The notes under the pieces are model-generated. The model worked only from the letters and a program-made list of their open reading frames with translations, ran no database searches and was not told the origin of the DNA. Below, piece by piece: positions 13,355-26,160 of a stretch of DNA of 64,000 nt. A program made the position numbers and the translations under genes. The stretch comes from Hybos culiciformis. Its lineage: Eukaryota; Arthropoda; Insecta; Diptera; Hybotidae. The number at the start of each line of letters is the position of its first letter. Positions within the stretch are counted from its first letter, which is position 1. The stretch is taken from the NCBI GenBank assembly GCA_964007475.1, contig OZ023273.1:98312533-98376532 (forward strand), in the 5' to 3' direction.

Positions 13355-13504
13355 CTATCATGTAAACTAGGTAATAAATTGTCTCGAGTTGAAATAAAGA
13401 AATAATGTAAGAATAAATATTTTAACATCAATTCGCTCTCTGGACGAGAAAAAAGAAATATAAAATAAGCAAATTATAGAGAAAATCAACACAAAAAATA
13501 TAAA

Positions 13505-16500
13505 CTAGCTAATAATGTGCTTTCGTCTTTGTGGATCATTAAATTTACTATCTAGTTTGTCATTAACTCTTAGATAACCAACTCTTCCTCCATCTCTTCG
13601 ATTACGACCATCTGTAGACACACAATAACACGGTTTCCATTGAGGTCCCGTCAAATCGTAGCCTGGTTTATAGGCAGTCATTGATTTTGGTTGATAAGAA
13701 CCATAGTAAGAAGATCTTTCTGTTGTCCAAACGTTAGTTATTGGAATGAAACCAGTCCAATCATTAGAAGATCTATAAAATTCTTCATCATTTCTCTTTG
13801 GATAAGTCGGCGGATTATGGCGAGATTCTTGATCTTTGTGATGTGACTGCCAGTTATTTTTTGGATCATAAGGTCTACGAGGCCTGTGATTAGAACTGCT
13901 ATCACGACCTTTGTATACAGGAATACTCGCATCAGCATCATCTTAAAGATAATATATAAATATTAACGTATGAGCTTGATCTTTTTAAAAATTTTTCGGT
14001 TGAAACTTTTTAAAAGAAATTCTACGTATTTTTATGTATCTACGGATTTTGTACAGAAGATGCTATATGTATCAGATTTTTTTATAGATACAAATAATGT
14101 AAATAAAATAAGTTTTTCTATTTGAGAAAAAGGAAAAATTACTCGAATATTTTTTAACGAATAATAAATATTTTAATTTATTTTCAATATAATACTATTT
14201 TTAATGTATACATACCTTTATCACTGCTGGTTGAATTGTTGTCATCATCTCCATCAGTAAGCTCAAACGTTATGTCCGTATGAATTCCAACACGTTTCCC
14301 TTTTTTACTTTCCACAATTTCTACACTTTCTTTGCTCCCGGATTCAGCTGAAATGAGTTGTACCAACCTATTTATTCATGATTAAGCTTATTATATTATT
14401 TTATTTATTTATACCTAAATATATTTTTTTTCAACATACATAAGTTTCAATGTATATTATATTATGTATAATTATTATGTATTGTAGAGTTTATTTGTGT
14501 AGTAAAAGTTTTTTAGTTTGTACTTGTTAAAATTAGGTCCAACCACAGACTCATATAATAGACTGACAAAAAAGATTATTTTTCGATCGCAAAAATTTTC
14601 CTAATATGCCGTATAATTTTTTTAATTTATTTTTTGTGCTTTTATTAATGTGCATATTATTGAGTCGAACAAAAAAATCAAACTTAGCAAATGTTTAAAA
14701 ATGTATTTATATGTAACTGATAGAAATCCATGTGTATTTTACTTATCAGTTATGTGGTATAAAATAACCATCGAATTACTGAATTTGAATTGCTTTCCTA
14801 AAAACAAATTATAACCGCAAAATCTATATGAAAATAACCATAATACCAAGGATATTACATAAAACATAACTAACATTTTTGACTTCGTGGTTTTAATTAA
14901 AAGTATGTTAAAAGCATATTTAGAACCAAGTTAACTTGAACTTGTTTGTGAGATCCTGTATTTTTTCATGAAATAAACAATCCGATAAAGATAAATACAG
15001 AAGACTATTTTTCGTATTCAGCTCAGTATAGGCTTATTCTAATAGATCTATTTACTTTATCCAATGCCAAATCATGGCAAATAATAAATAATTTCTAACT
15101 ATTTTAACTAAGATGTATTGCGTATTTTACAATATGTATAGAAAAAAATTTATATCACATGTTTCATTTGGTATTTTGAATAAATTATAAACACCTTACT
15201 ACGAGTATACATAGTTATATTCCAAGTAAGAGTATATGTAAACATAATTATTTCTATTTATAATGATGTACATTATGTGTTTGAGAATTTAATTGTGTAA
15301 GTTTCAAGTATTTTTCACATTATTTTTATTAATTAAATTCTACCTGCTGACTTTTTGGAATTTCCCGTATCAACTGTCACTCGAACACCTTGAATTTTTG
15401 GTGATTTTTTGTTGCCGTGACCACTAGAGTGGTGTGTAGTTGTACTTAAGTCCTCATCAGACGCATTAAAATCCAGTTTAGAGTTCACTTTATCTTTTTC
15501 TGCTGAAAAGATAATGTTCTGTGTAATTCATCCAAAAGAAAGAAACTGATCCAATATAACTTAAAATTTGTTAAGATTCAGGTGCTAACTGCGAGAAAAA
15601 TTTAATGAATAACAAATTTGACAAAAATAACTTGCCTTTTTCCCGTTTACTCTTATCTTTTAAAAATTTTGACTATGCAAACACTTCGTGTTATATCTAT
15701 ATGTATCATAATAAATTTCAAAATCTGCATAAATCGTTAGGTATATAATATTTTCTTATCTAGAGAAAAAATTCGCATGGTTGATATCATTTTCTCATAT
15801 AAGACTTCAATTTCCTGCTTGCATGCTTTTTTTCCTAATTTTCAAAATTTTTAGTCAATCTATAATAATTACCATCACAGGAAAAAATTACTTTTGACTG
15901 GTTTTCATTTAGATTTTTTTTTAATTTTGATTGTTAATGGATTGTACAAATAAAAGTCTGCTAACTTTGATATTGCCCAATAAATCAAAGTACTAAGGTT
16001 AAAGTCAACTTTGCTAAGTTGTGACAGAAAAAAATTGTCAAAAAGTATCTCGAATAATAACACTGCTATTATTATAATGACTTTTTTTTCGAAAGTGATA
16101 AAAAAAATATTTTATTTGTTATTAAACGACTTTAACAAAGGATATTTTGAAGTCATTAACTTACAAATATAACGCCACGGTATCAGTATTTTTTTTCACT
16201 GAGTTGACTATTTGAACTTCTTTTTTAATTATAATATTATATTGTCAATAAAATGAATAACAATTAGATACTAATAATTCTGTCGTCGATTATCAGAGAA
16301 AAGTCGTTGGGAAACTTATGTTGTTTTACGCACAGGACATGGAGTATTATATATATTAAATTTGTAAATGCCTAAGATATTTTACTTTATGTATGTAATA
16401 TAACTCCAACTATATAATATAATAATAATTACCTGCTGCTGCGTTATAATTTATCAAAATTGCTAATATAAATATTAAAAATTTTGTTGATTGCAAATTT

Positions 16501-16505
16501 ATCAT
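13505..16505 (-). CDS. Secreted protein of unknown function, 266 aa
   Basis: Four exons on the minus strand join in frame: 16505-16433, 15502-15344, 14347-14216 and 13941-13505. All three introns are phase 1 with GT-AG ends, so the two middle exons are symmetric. Residues 1-24 (MINLQSTKFLIFILAILINY...AAA) form a signal peptide that fills the first exon. The mature protein is hydrophilic: a basic KKGKR at 92-96, an Asp/Asn/Ser-rich acidic tract at about 109-126 with a possible N-glycosylation site (NNST), then an Arg/Asn/Tyr/Pro-rich region. The only cysteines of the mature part are in WKPCYC (226 and 228). The C-terminal 80 residues are richer in Trp, Tyr and Gly and look most domain-like. 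I do not recognise the family. The gene lies upstream in coordinate order of two other secreted-protein genes on the same strand. Secretion is well supported; function is open. Confidence 0.85.
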
Positions 16506-16750
16506 TATTATATAATAAAATTAATTATTAAAAAAAAAAATATAAAGGAATATAGCGACTGCGATTCTTTATTTAAGTTAGAACTTCCAATCGTTTTGAA
16601 TTTAATTTATTTACTAACTAAGCTTAGATAATTTATTTTTTAAATATTTTCGACGATTAGAACATTTATCTTTTTCATTCGAAACACAATTACTGGAAAT
16701 AATCATTAAGATCCGGACAGAACTAATAGGTGTAATTTTCTCTGAAGATT

Positions 16751-16758
16751 TTTATATA
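16751..16758 (-). promoter_or_regulatory. Possible TATA box of the 266-aa secreted protein
   Basis: The minus strand reads TATATAAA here. An initiator-like TTAGTT lies about 34 nt downstream (A at 16724). This would give a 5' UTR near 219 nt before the ATG at 16505. In such AT-rich DNA a TATA match is cheap, so this is only a suggestion. Confidence 0.3.
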
Positions 16759-18701
16759 AAATAAAAAAATTAGTATTATTCTATAACAAAAGCAATTTTA
16801 AAATTTAGTATGCCAATTTATACAACATATTTATGAACATATCTATAAAATTCATCGATTTTTATTTTTTTGATAACAATCTAATTGAAATTGGATATCA
16901 TGTATTTTATTTCTTGGTTTATGAAAGGCAAAAAATCTTTAGATACTTTCATTTTATCTTACAACAATTTTAGACTAAATTATAGAGATAAATACTACAA
17001 TATTATACAACGAAAGTTCGGATAGCCTAGTTTTCTATTCCAAAATGTTTTTTTTCTGCCATAACTCAATATTCAGATCACGGTTCGTCTTCAGAATAAA
17101 ATAAAATAGTATACAAATAATTTGAAGAAAACTTTATTTAAGGTAAGTAAATAAGAAAAAAGTCACTTGTTAGAAATTTGTTTCATTATGTTTTCTCATA
17201 AGATTAAAAACAATAACAAACTATATGTATGTATGTTAGCTAGTTTTTTTTAATTGAATCAAAAATAAATTTATAGTTTTTTTTTTTTTTTTGTAAAATG
17301 TTAACGAAAAACTTTTTATTATTTGAATCTGAATACAAAATGTTCACATTAATACGTTTGGCTAAAATCTCATAAGGTTATTTTTTTTATAAAAAGCTTA
17401 AGCGCAAATTTATATTTTTTCTGCAATTAAGTAAGTTTTAATTTAAACAAATTTGTTATAATTTTTGTTTTCAAATTGTTTCCCTATGCAACCGGTTCTA
17501 ACATTATAATTTTTTTTTATAATACCATCATATTTTATTATTAATTAAAAATATACCTGACATATAATATTAAAGTAATTAATCTGTGACAGATCATCGC
17601 AATATCAACCACGAAGTTAGATGAAAAAAGCTCTTAATAAATCAAAATAACGATTTATTTTCATATAATTTTTAATAATATCATAAAATTCAATAATATA
17701 AGGATCTTTCGTCCGACCCAAATTATCGGTTTGAAAAGATTAATCGTGAAGACAAAAGTATCAATAAAAAAAGAATATTACGTATGTTATTTTTAACATC
17801 AATAAAAAAGATTCTTTTTACTTGTTAACAAAGGTCTACAAAATTTATTGTGAAGACAGTTTTTTTTCTAATGCTAAATTCGGCTCCGTACAATGTATCT
17901 TATAAAAAAATATTTAAAGAAAATTTACAGTAAAACATTTATAATGAACTGAATTAATTTTTCATAAGCTTCCTTTCTCCCATGGAAATTTGCTAATTTT
18001 TTTAAGTTTTTTGCCACATTTTTTCATCACAGTGACACATTATTAAACACATTTGCGACACATTATTAAAAAAAATCGTTGAATGAGAATAAATATTACC
18101 TATGTGTAAGATATCCCTCTAATTGAAAATTAGGTTACCTTTATACCTTTATTTGTTTCAACAACGAAAAACAGGTAGCTGCCGCAACTATAATTTTATG
18201 TAGGTTAAATGAAACTAGCAAAGATGACTTTAACAAGATGTCACAGCAAAGAAAAATTTAATAATAACTTTTAGTTTTTAATAATGTGTCTGTTCATATG
18301 ATTATTATTGCAATATTCGAAATTAATATTTCAGTAACTCATTTGGCATTAAAAAATATTTTTTGTAATTTATTCTTCGTTACAAAAAATATAAAAACTA
18401 TAATTTTGATGTAGGATATTTTACTATACATTTTTGAACTATTCATTATATAAGACATATTACTCAGAAATTTAAGACTTTTTTCAGTACGTTCTGTAAG
18501 GAAATAATATAATTTTACTTGTAAGTTTTTTGCTATATTTTATAGCTGATTTTTCATGGTGTTTTTTTCACTGATACTTAGTTTTATAGTTAAAATATAA
18601 CATTTGTAAATCCATCCACATCATAACATTTTAAACTTAATTAGCGAAAAAATTAAATTAACAAAAAAATTTCGTTATTTTTAAAATAAAGTATTAATGT
18701 A
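16759..18701. other. Intergenic, nothing recognised
   Basis: AT-rich sequence between two minus-strand secreted-protein genes. I find no exon, repeat with clear ends, or RNA gene. Confidence 0.5.
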
Positions 18702-18707
18702 TTTATT
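18702..18707 (-). terminator. Polyadenylation signal AATAAA
   Basis: AATAAA on the minus strand about 75 nt after the TAA at 18782-18784 of the repeat-rich secreted protein. The position is typical for a short 3' UTR. Confidence 0.5.
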
Positions 18708-18781
18708 CTAAAATTAGATAAAATAAAAATTAAATGCAAAAGAAATGCAACTATAATAAGTTAACTATAACACTGAATATT

Positions 18782-21700
18782 TTACGTATGAATGCTATAA
18801 GTTGAAACTTTTCCATTATCGTCTAAAGTTGTTGTGGCAGCTTTGAATCCAGCTTCTTTTCCATTAACATTTTGATGTTCACCTTCTGCTGTTGATATTA
18901 GATTATAATTTTTAGGTGCTCCATCTGATCCGTACTGAAATTAATAAAATTACTTTAACTTAAAATAGAATATTCATAAAGATAAAAAATTATGGCTTAC
19001 TTCAGTTCCTGATGACCATTTTGAAGATTTCTCCCATGATTTAGATTTTGTGAAACCACCTCCGGATCCAATTGAGCCCGATCCAGAACCACCAGTCGAA
19101 TATCCTCCGTCATAAACCGTACTTCCCCTTTTTAAGCCTTGTGCACCAATAGTTTCCGCTTGTAATCTGGCTAATCGTTCTGATTCAGTCATATAATGAG
19201 ATAGACCTGTGTGTTCCAATTTGGAATCATAGCTTCCAAACCCTCCAACCGATCCATATGAGGGATTAGTTGAAATCCCACTACCATGTGAAAAGCCACT
19301 ACCATGTGAAAAGGAATTTTCACCTCCACCAATTGGAATGGCAAAACCTCCACCTCCTAAAGCATTGTTATTTGAAGAATATGAGGAATGAGAAAAACTA
19401 TTTCCCCCTCCTGGTGATGTGTACAAAATAGAAGGCGATCCTTGATTTTTGGAGTATTTAGACGAAAAACTAAATTCTGAACCTCCACCTCCAACTGGAT
19501 AAGTAACTATTGGCATTGATGGAGATGAAGAACTCGAGCGATGTTCCTCACGATGATAACTTTCTTGTCCTCCCGATGGCGCAATTATTGTGGTAAATGT
19601 AGGAGCAGCTTGAACAACCTTTTCACTGCGATGTGTGAAAGTTGCTGATCCACCACTTGGCGTCAACACAAGTTGCGTTGGAGCTGCAGACTGAGAGCGT
19701 TTAAGTTGTTCATAATGATAACTTTCCGATCCTCCTGTATTGATTGGAGCAACCATAATTGGTGCAGAAGTTTCTACAGTTTTCTTGCTTGAATGATGAT
19801 AACTTTCCGATCCACCATAACTGGGCATTACGATTGGCTGAGCTTGTGACTGAACAATTTTTTGACTAGAATGATGATAGCTTTCTGAACCACCACCTAC
19901 AGTAGGCAATACTAATGGTTGAGATTGCACAATTTTTTGACTAGAATGATGGTAACTTTCGGAGCCACCTCCAACGCTGGGCATCATTATCGGCTGAGAT
20001 TGGCTTTGTACTATCTTTTTACTAGAATGATGATAACTCTCTGATCCACCTCCGCTTGGAATTATAAGTGGTTGAGATTGAATCATTTGTTTGCTTGAAT
20101 GATGTTGATAACTTTCGGATCCACCAGTACTTATTGGGCTGGATACAACAAAAGGAGCAGAAGAGCCTTGAACATGTTTTTCTGAATGCTGAGAAAAGCT
20201 TTCTGATCCACCACCACCGCTCAGAGGAATAAAAATTGGGTTCGTTTGTTGATTACTACTGCTAGCAAATGATGTTTGAGCATTGCTTGATCCTGAAATT
20301 GGAGATATATAATACGGACTTCCGCCTGTTGAAGATGAAGACGTAAATGATGATTCACTTCCAGACTGGCCTCCACCACTAACACCAACTATTCCAACCC
20401 CAGATACTCCAGAACCAAATGATGAAAAATCATCCCCAAAATTTAATTTATGTTGACTGCAAGGTATAAAAAAATAGCATATAGTTTTAGATTTTAATTG
20501 GTTAATTATTAGCAAGAGATGATTCTTTATAATTACCCTGAATCTGAACAGTGCGCGCAATCGTTTAGTCCAGCCGAAAATCCATTTGAGCCATGTCCAA
20601 TTGTGTCAAATCTACCATATTTATTCTCAATTTCCTTTTTAGCTTGCGCTACAGTTTCGTCATGCTGAACTGTATGTCTAATAAAACAAATTTTTTATAA
20701 AAGTAAAAAAAAAAAACTAATTTTGTTTGTTAAAAGCTTATAGCTTCTGAATATTTATGGCCAATTAGCTGTTAATTAAGCATACAAATTTATTAAGCAA
20801 TATCCAAAATACAATCAATAAAATATTACTTTGTATAAGTAATAGAAATTTTGAAAAAAGCTATTCGAATGCTAAAAACAAAATTATGTTTGCTACTTAC
20901 ATATGACGTGTACTTCAATTTTTCAATTAGAGCACCATAATTAAAATTCGAACCAAAACAAAATATTTTTAACAGAAATATGAAATATACATATATAAGT
21001 ATATATATAATTTATATTTTGAAAAAAAAGATGTAAATAAAAAAAATTAATAAAACTGTTTGAAATAATAATAATTGTTAAGCTTTCCACCACTTCAAAG
21101 TTTCATATTGATATAAAAAAATATTGTGTACTAAATCTTTAAAATTTGAAAAAATTTTGTAATCAACTTTTTTCCAATGTTCTAAATTAAAAAAAAAATA
21201 AATTTAATAGGACTGCAAAGTTGGAGTTTTAGTGTGATTTCAGTTTTTGAAATTTTCGGTTTCCTGTAGCCGCTAGAAGAAGGAGGAATTTGTATCGAGC
21301 ATATGGGGTAAAAGTTTGCAGGGTTTGAAAATTCCATCCGACATCGCAGTCCTCTATGGTAAAAACAAAATTTAAAAAATGGAGTAAAGCCAACTTTTGT
21401 TTTTCTTTATCATAATTGTTGTATACTTACTGATCATAATTGTGACCATATGGCTCTGAAATAAAAAGATACGAATTAATTTGAGAATCAATTTCAATCT
21501 CTGATAGCTTATGTTGGCCATTTTGTGAGCTTGGATGTTATACACAATAGCTTTTTTATATTACTATTTGGATAGCTTTTGCACTAATTAAGCTATAACT
21601 CAGTCTACCTAGATTTCTTGCCCAAAATCTTGAGCTGTAATCTTAAAGAATTTTTAAATAAGAGTTTTAATAATGAAGAAAATCGACAATTTAAGTAATA

Positions 21701-23184
21701 AACTTATCTTTATTTTAAACTTTACAATTTTAGCGGGTATTTAATACTCAATTAGTTTTTTTTCTTAATCGCTAATTTTTTGTATAAAAGTTTTATTTTA
21801 AATCTGTTTAATGTTATCATAATCAATAATTATCTTAATAAAATTATGTTCACATATATATTCTACCTACTTATTAATAATTTTTTTTTTCTTGGGTAAT
21901 CGAGTATTATAAAAAAAATAAGTAATAACAAGATTATTACGTAAACAAAAATTGATAACAAAAAAATAAATCAAATTAAAGCTCCAAAAGTTTTAATGAA
22001 AATCGTAATTCTTTATTATATGATTCTGAAAATGAACACGAAATACCAAGAAGATAACTTTCGATCTTCTATAATTAAAAATTAAAATTCTTATAAAAAA
22101 AAAAGAAGATTATTTTAAAATCCTTGAACTCGCATCCACAAAATGTTCGCTTGAAAACAATCAATATAGCCGAAAATAAATTTCTTCCTGTTAGAAAATT
22201 ACAAGCTTACATAAAATGTAAAAAAAAAAACCTTCGAAGATAATATTATCGAACTCAAATATAAATACTTAATACAAAGTTTATAAAAAGAAAATTAATT
22301 TAAATATAATTTGGCAGATTGAAACAAATTACATATTCTGCCGCAGCTATAATTACTGTATAACACTTGATATGTGTAGGTCAAATCGAACTAATGGAAG
22401 ACGTTAGCATGATTATCTATTTTTCATGATTCTAGCAACATTGGTCATAAAAACTCATATGTTTTAAAAAAAATATTTTTTGGAATTAATTGTTTCCAAT
22501 AAAAAACAAGAAAAACTAAAATAATTCACTTAATTTACTTTTTTGGACTAGTAACCACATATTTAATAATAAATGCAGTATTTTTAGCACATTTTGCAAG
22601 AAAATAACGTAGTTTTAATTAGTTTCTGCTATTTTATCGCTGATTTTCATTGTAGGTACTTAATTCATTTTGCGTCTACTTGTTTCTGTACAATATTTCA
22701 AAATACTTAATACCCAAAATTAATGTACCAAAATTTGTAATTCGAGATTTACAATAAAACACGTCAAAAAGTTTATCAGAAAAGGTTAAAGGTTGATTAT
22801 TTAGGTTTTAAAATCGGTTAAAATAATAACTTTTTGTCTGAATTTATTTATAGCGCAAAGCTATATCATTACAAAACTACATGTATCTCTCCGGTAAAAT
22901 AAGTTTTAATGGAAATTCCGAAAGTATTTATATGTAAAATAATACATTTTGCAATCGGGGTTCATCAAAAAAATGTGATGCTTTTCTTCGTTTTTTGGTA
23001 TCTCAAATTATTAAAAAAAAGTCCAGAAAATTCTACGATTTCACATCAATTTTTGAATAAAATCTTTCAATATTTTCGTTGGAAGCGACCCACTTGCGAT
23101 ATAAGTTAATTTTATTTAGCTTAAAATTCACTTACTTGCAACTGCAAATCCCAATAAGCAAGCAAAAATTAAATAAATTTTCAT
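18782..23184 (-). CDS. Secreted Gly/Ser/His repeat protein, 607 aa
   Basis: Five exons join in frame: 23184-23136, 21455-21431 (only 25 nt), 20677-20537, 20456-19001 and 18934-18782. Residues 1-16 (MKIYLIFACLLGFAVA) are a signal peptide. Residues 17-70 carry a polar region with a CAHC motif. Residues about 152-465 are some twelve degenerate units of 24-30 residues. Each unit has a polar block, GGSESYHHSS plus Lys/Gln, followed by a hydrophobic block such as QPIMMPS. A charged stretch (about 485-517) contains SERLARLQAE. A Gly/Ser tail leads to a conserved C-terminus ending DNGKVSTYSIHT. The same C-terminal motif ends the neighbour at 26161-29070. Composition suits an extracellular structural protein such as cuticle, eggshell, silk or salivary matrix. 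Histidine and lysine side chains are known cross-link sites in sclerotised cuticle, so a role there is plausible but inferred. I do not recognise a named family. Confidence 0.88.
19277..20218 (-). repeat. Coding repeat array, about 12 units of 24-30 codons
   Basis: This lies within the large exon of the 607-aa secreted protein. The five central units (GGGSESYHHSSQKIVQSQ and variants) are nearly identical. Outer units have drifted: YHYEQLKR, TFTHRSEKVV, YHREEHR, then Asn/Phe/His-rich versions. The pattern of a homogenised core with decayed edges fits expansion by unequal exchange. Unit length varies because the hydrophobic IVMPS-like block changes length. Confidence 0.85.
21208..21353. repeat. 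Small element with inverted ends, about 146 bp
   Basis: The left end AGGACTGCAAAGTTGG and the right end (inverted) AGGACTGCGATGTCGG match over about 16-18 bp with mismatches. It lies in the intron between exons 2 and 3 of the 607-aa secreted protein. No target duplication is clear, so the class is unknown. Confidence 0.4.
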
Positions 23185-26160
23185 TGCGATAATGTTTAAT
23201 TAATTTTATTTTATTTTAAATTTATTTTTAGATGTTTTTCCTTCGAATAATATTATGTTAATAATATTAATTTTAAAACTTTAATTCTATTAAAAAGAAA
23301 AACTTTTCAAAATTTAATATTCAGAAAAACGAAGATTTCTCGAGAATATTGTTAGTATAGAGAATATAAAAATTAAAAATTTGGAAGGGATAAATTCGAA
23401 AGAATTATTTTTTCAAATTTGATTAAAATAAAATAAATAAGAAAAAAGATAATGATAATAAAAATAATTATATTCTATTTAATTGTTATCAATAAATTTT
23501 ATGACACATCTCAATGTGATATTCTTGCTCTGTTAACCTGTACGGATCAAATTTTATTTATTTTTTTTTTTAATTTTCATACCAAATAAATAAATTCAAT
23601 AAATTAAAATTTATTAATTTTGATTTATTTGTGACGGCGGGACGAATAAATACCTAGAAAGAGTAATGTTCTTCTTATATATTTTTCTTTCTTTATTATC
23701 ATTTTTAAAAGAAAATTAATGTCGTCGAAAACAACGAAAGTATTATTGAGTTCTTTTTCTAAAAATATAAATATTATCCATGACATTAATAAAATTTTTA
23801 TATGCCATAATTATACAAAAATCTGATATTTGATTGCATAAATTGTCAAGTAAACCTACTTCCAATCAATGTAAATAAACACTTTAACACTATGATGCAG
23901 CTATTCCAGATTTATATAATTTATATTGTCCTAAGCAATTGGAACTAAACTCAGATAATTAAAAATATAAAAAAAATTTTTACAAATTATAAGGATACGA
24001 ACAAATTGAAAATGATAACAGATCCATAATTCAAAAAAATAAAAGGTTTCAAAAATTTTCCATAAAATTTTTATTATATTTCTCTTTATTCAGCAAAAAA
24101 AAGGCCAAAATATTTAAAGATTATACATAGGTATCTAATAGATAATGAAATCGATCTCTGATTCTCTGCCTGTCTTTAATACTTCTATAACTGTTTTCAA
24201 AACACAATAGAATTTCATCAAATTTTACAGAGAGAAGCACTTGGGTAAAAGATTGTATGATTTGTATCGTTTAATTTTTTTTTGTTCTTGTTTATGTCTT
24301 TACGCATGGTCAACCTAATCGGTAAAATAAAATTCAGTATTGGACAATTTTGTTTTAAATTCATGAGCTTTTCTAGCCTCCCAAGCTCATAATAACGGAC
24401 ATGGGCTTATAACTATAATAACAGTAGTTGAAGCTCAGGAATGAAATATGATGTCCGTTTTGAAGATTTTGATTTAAGATACTTTAATTTTAAGATACAC
24501 ATTGGTCACAATCACAATCACAACCAAATGCTAAACTTTTTTAATTGGTTGCTTCATTATACCAATATAAAAATTTTCATCGAAATCCAAACTCTGATTC
24601 AAATCTTTGGAAACAATATAGGTTTAATCATTTTTTTAAGATCCTTTAGTCGACATCCATCAACCCAAAATACTAATTTTCATCAGAATTAATTAAAAGT
24701 TAAAAAAATTTTAATATACAAATTGTATATGAAATTAATTATTTACATCTTTGGCTGGTTGAGACCCGAACTCGGATAATCTTTATTACCTATTTTTCTT
24801 TCTATCTATTCATATAACAAATTTTCATGAGAATCTGTCTTCGGCTCTTGAGGATATTTATTGAAATAATAAAAGTGTGCATTGAAACATACACTACCGC
24901 ATTATAGAAAGTATTTAAAATTACTAAAAATCTAGGTCATTTAGTTTTTGAACTTTTTCGTATTATAAAACAAATAGTAGTTGGGACGGAAAATTAAGAA
25001 AGAATAATTTATTAAATTTATATGAAATCTAGAAAAACAACTTTTGATTTAGTTTATTCGGCAGTTTTTGGCTGTAAAAATTATTTTTAACATAAAGAGA
25101 AAGTAGCAAAGTAAACTAAGATCTGAACGATGTTGTATACATATTTAATCAGATAAATCTAAGGCCATATATTTTTCTAATTTGAACATAGTGGTTTAGA
25201 TCCTTATCTGTTGCGTAGTACAGAGAAGCATTATTTATGATCGAGAATATTAACGATATTAACTTCCTCTGAATCCAATGTATGAGGTCAAAAACTTAAA
25301 AAATTCTCAAACCATAATATTTCCACCTCCATTTTTTACTGTATAAGTACTGCGACTTAAATTCTTCATTTCTTTGTCGTCAGATTTTACCAATTAATTT
25401 TTGATTTATTATTTGAATTCGAAGAAAATTATCAAATATATCATTTTAAATTGAGGAATAAGATCGATATACATGTATATACGTACATTATGTATGGAAA
25501 ATGAAAACAAAAATTTAAAATTTTTTTGATTTAAATATGAAAAAACATCGCAATCAAAAATCTAAAAAAATGACGCAATGAAAATTATGATGCCTTGATT
25601 GAAGAAAAAATTTTCAAAATCGGTTCAAAACTGTTAGTAAGAAGAGAACGTTACCAGATATCTAAATAAAAGAAGTTCAAATTTTACTGTGTAGGTGTTC
25701 TGCTTATAGTTCTGCTTATAGTTATAAATTTTATAATTAGTATTTAAAATAATTTAAAAGATCACACTCACGAAAAATAAGTATATATAAACATTAACGA
25801 AAAAAATACAATATTATAAATAATAATATTGTGTAATATACTATTATACTATATGTATGTGGCGAAATATTATAAAAAATTATATTAATCTTTAAAAGAC
25901 GCATTCTGAGCTGAAAATAAGATAATAATGTATATATTTCTTATTTTGAAAATAACATTGTATTTCGCAAGTATGAGTATAAAGTATATTCATAGTTTTA
26001 TAATTATTTTATCATCAAATTGATATAAAAAACATAATATAAATATAATACATATTGTGTAACTAAAAATACTCATTTCTTATTAATAACATTACATACA
26101 GTAATTTCAAAAGTAGGTTAAGTAGTTAATGGATAAATAGATCAATCGTAATTGAATTTT
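23185..26160. other. Intergenic between the two repeat-type secreted genes
   Basis: AT-rich sequence holding the 5' flank of the 607-aa gene and the 3' flank of the 215-aa gene. No exon, RNA gene or element with definable ends is seen. Short inverted phrases (for example AAGCTCATAATAA near 24390 and ATAATAACAG near 24415) are too weak to call. Confidence 0.5.
23674..23681 (-). promoter_or_regulatory. Possible TATA box of the 607-aa repeat protein
   Basis: Minus-strand TATATAAG about 490 nt upstream of the ATG at 23184. The downstream sequence up to 23635 is unusually GC-rich for the window (CGTCCCGCCGTCAC), which is why it stands out. No clear initiator is seen, and a 5' UTR intron would have to be considered. 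Confidence 0.2.

Noticed and set aside
20457..20560. Upstream extension of the repeat-protein exon to an ATG at 20560
   Set aside because: The segment is intron: an acceptor (TTGCAG) at 20457 joins in frame to the 20677-20537 exon, which leads back to a clean signal peptide at 23184.
20893..20920. Possible 12-nt microexon (donor GTAAGTAG at about 20893) in the same gene
   Set aside because: It would keep frame, but a 12-nt exon with a poor acceptor cannot be told from chance.
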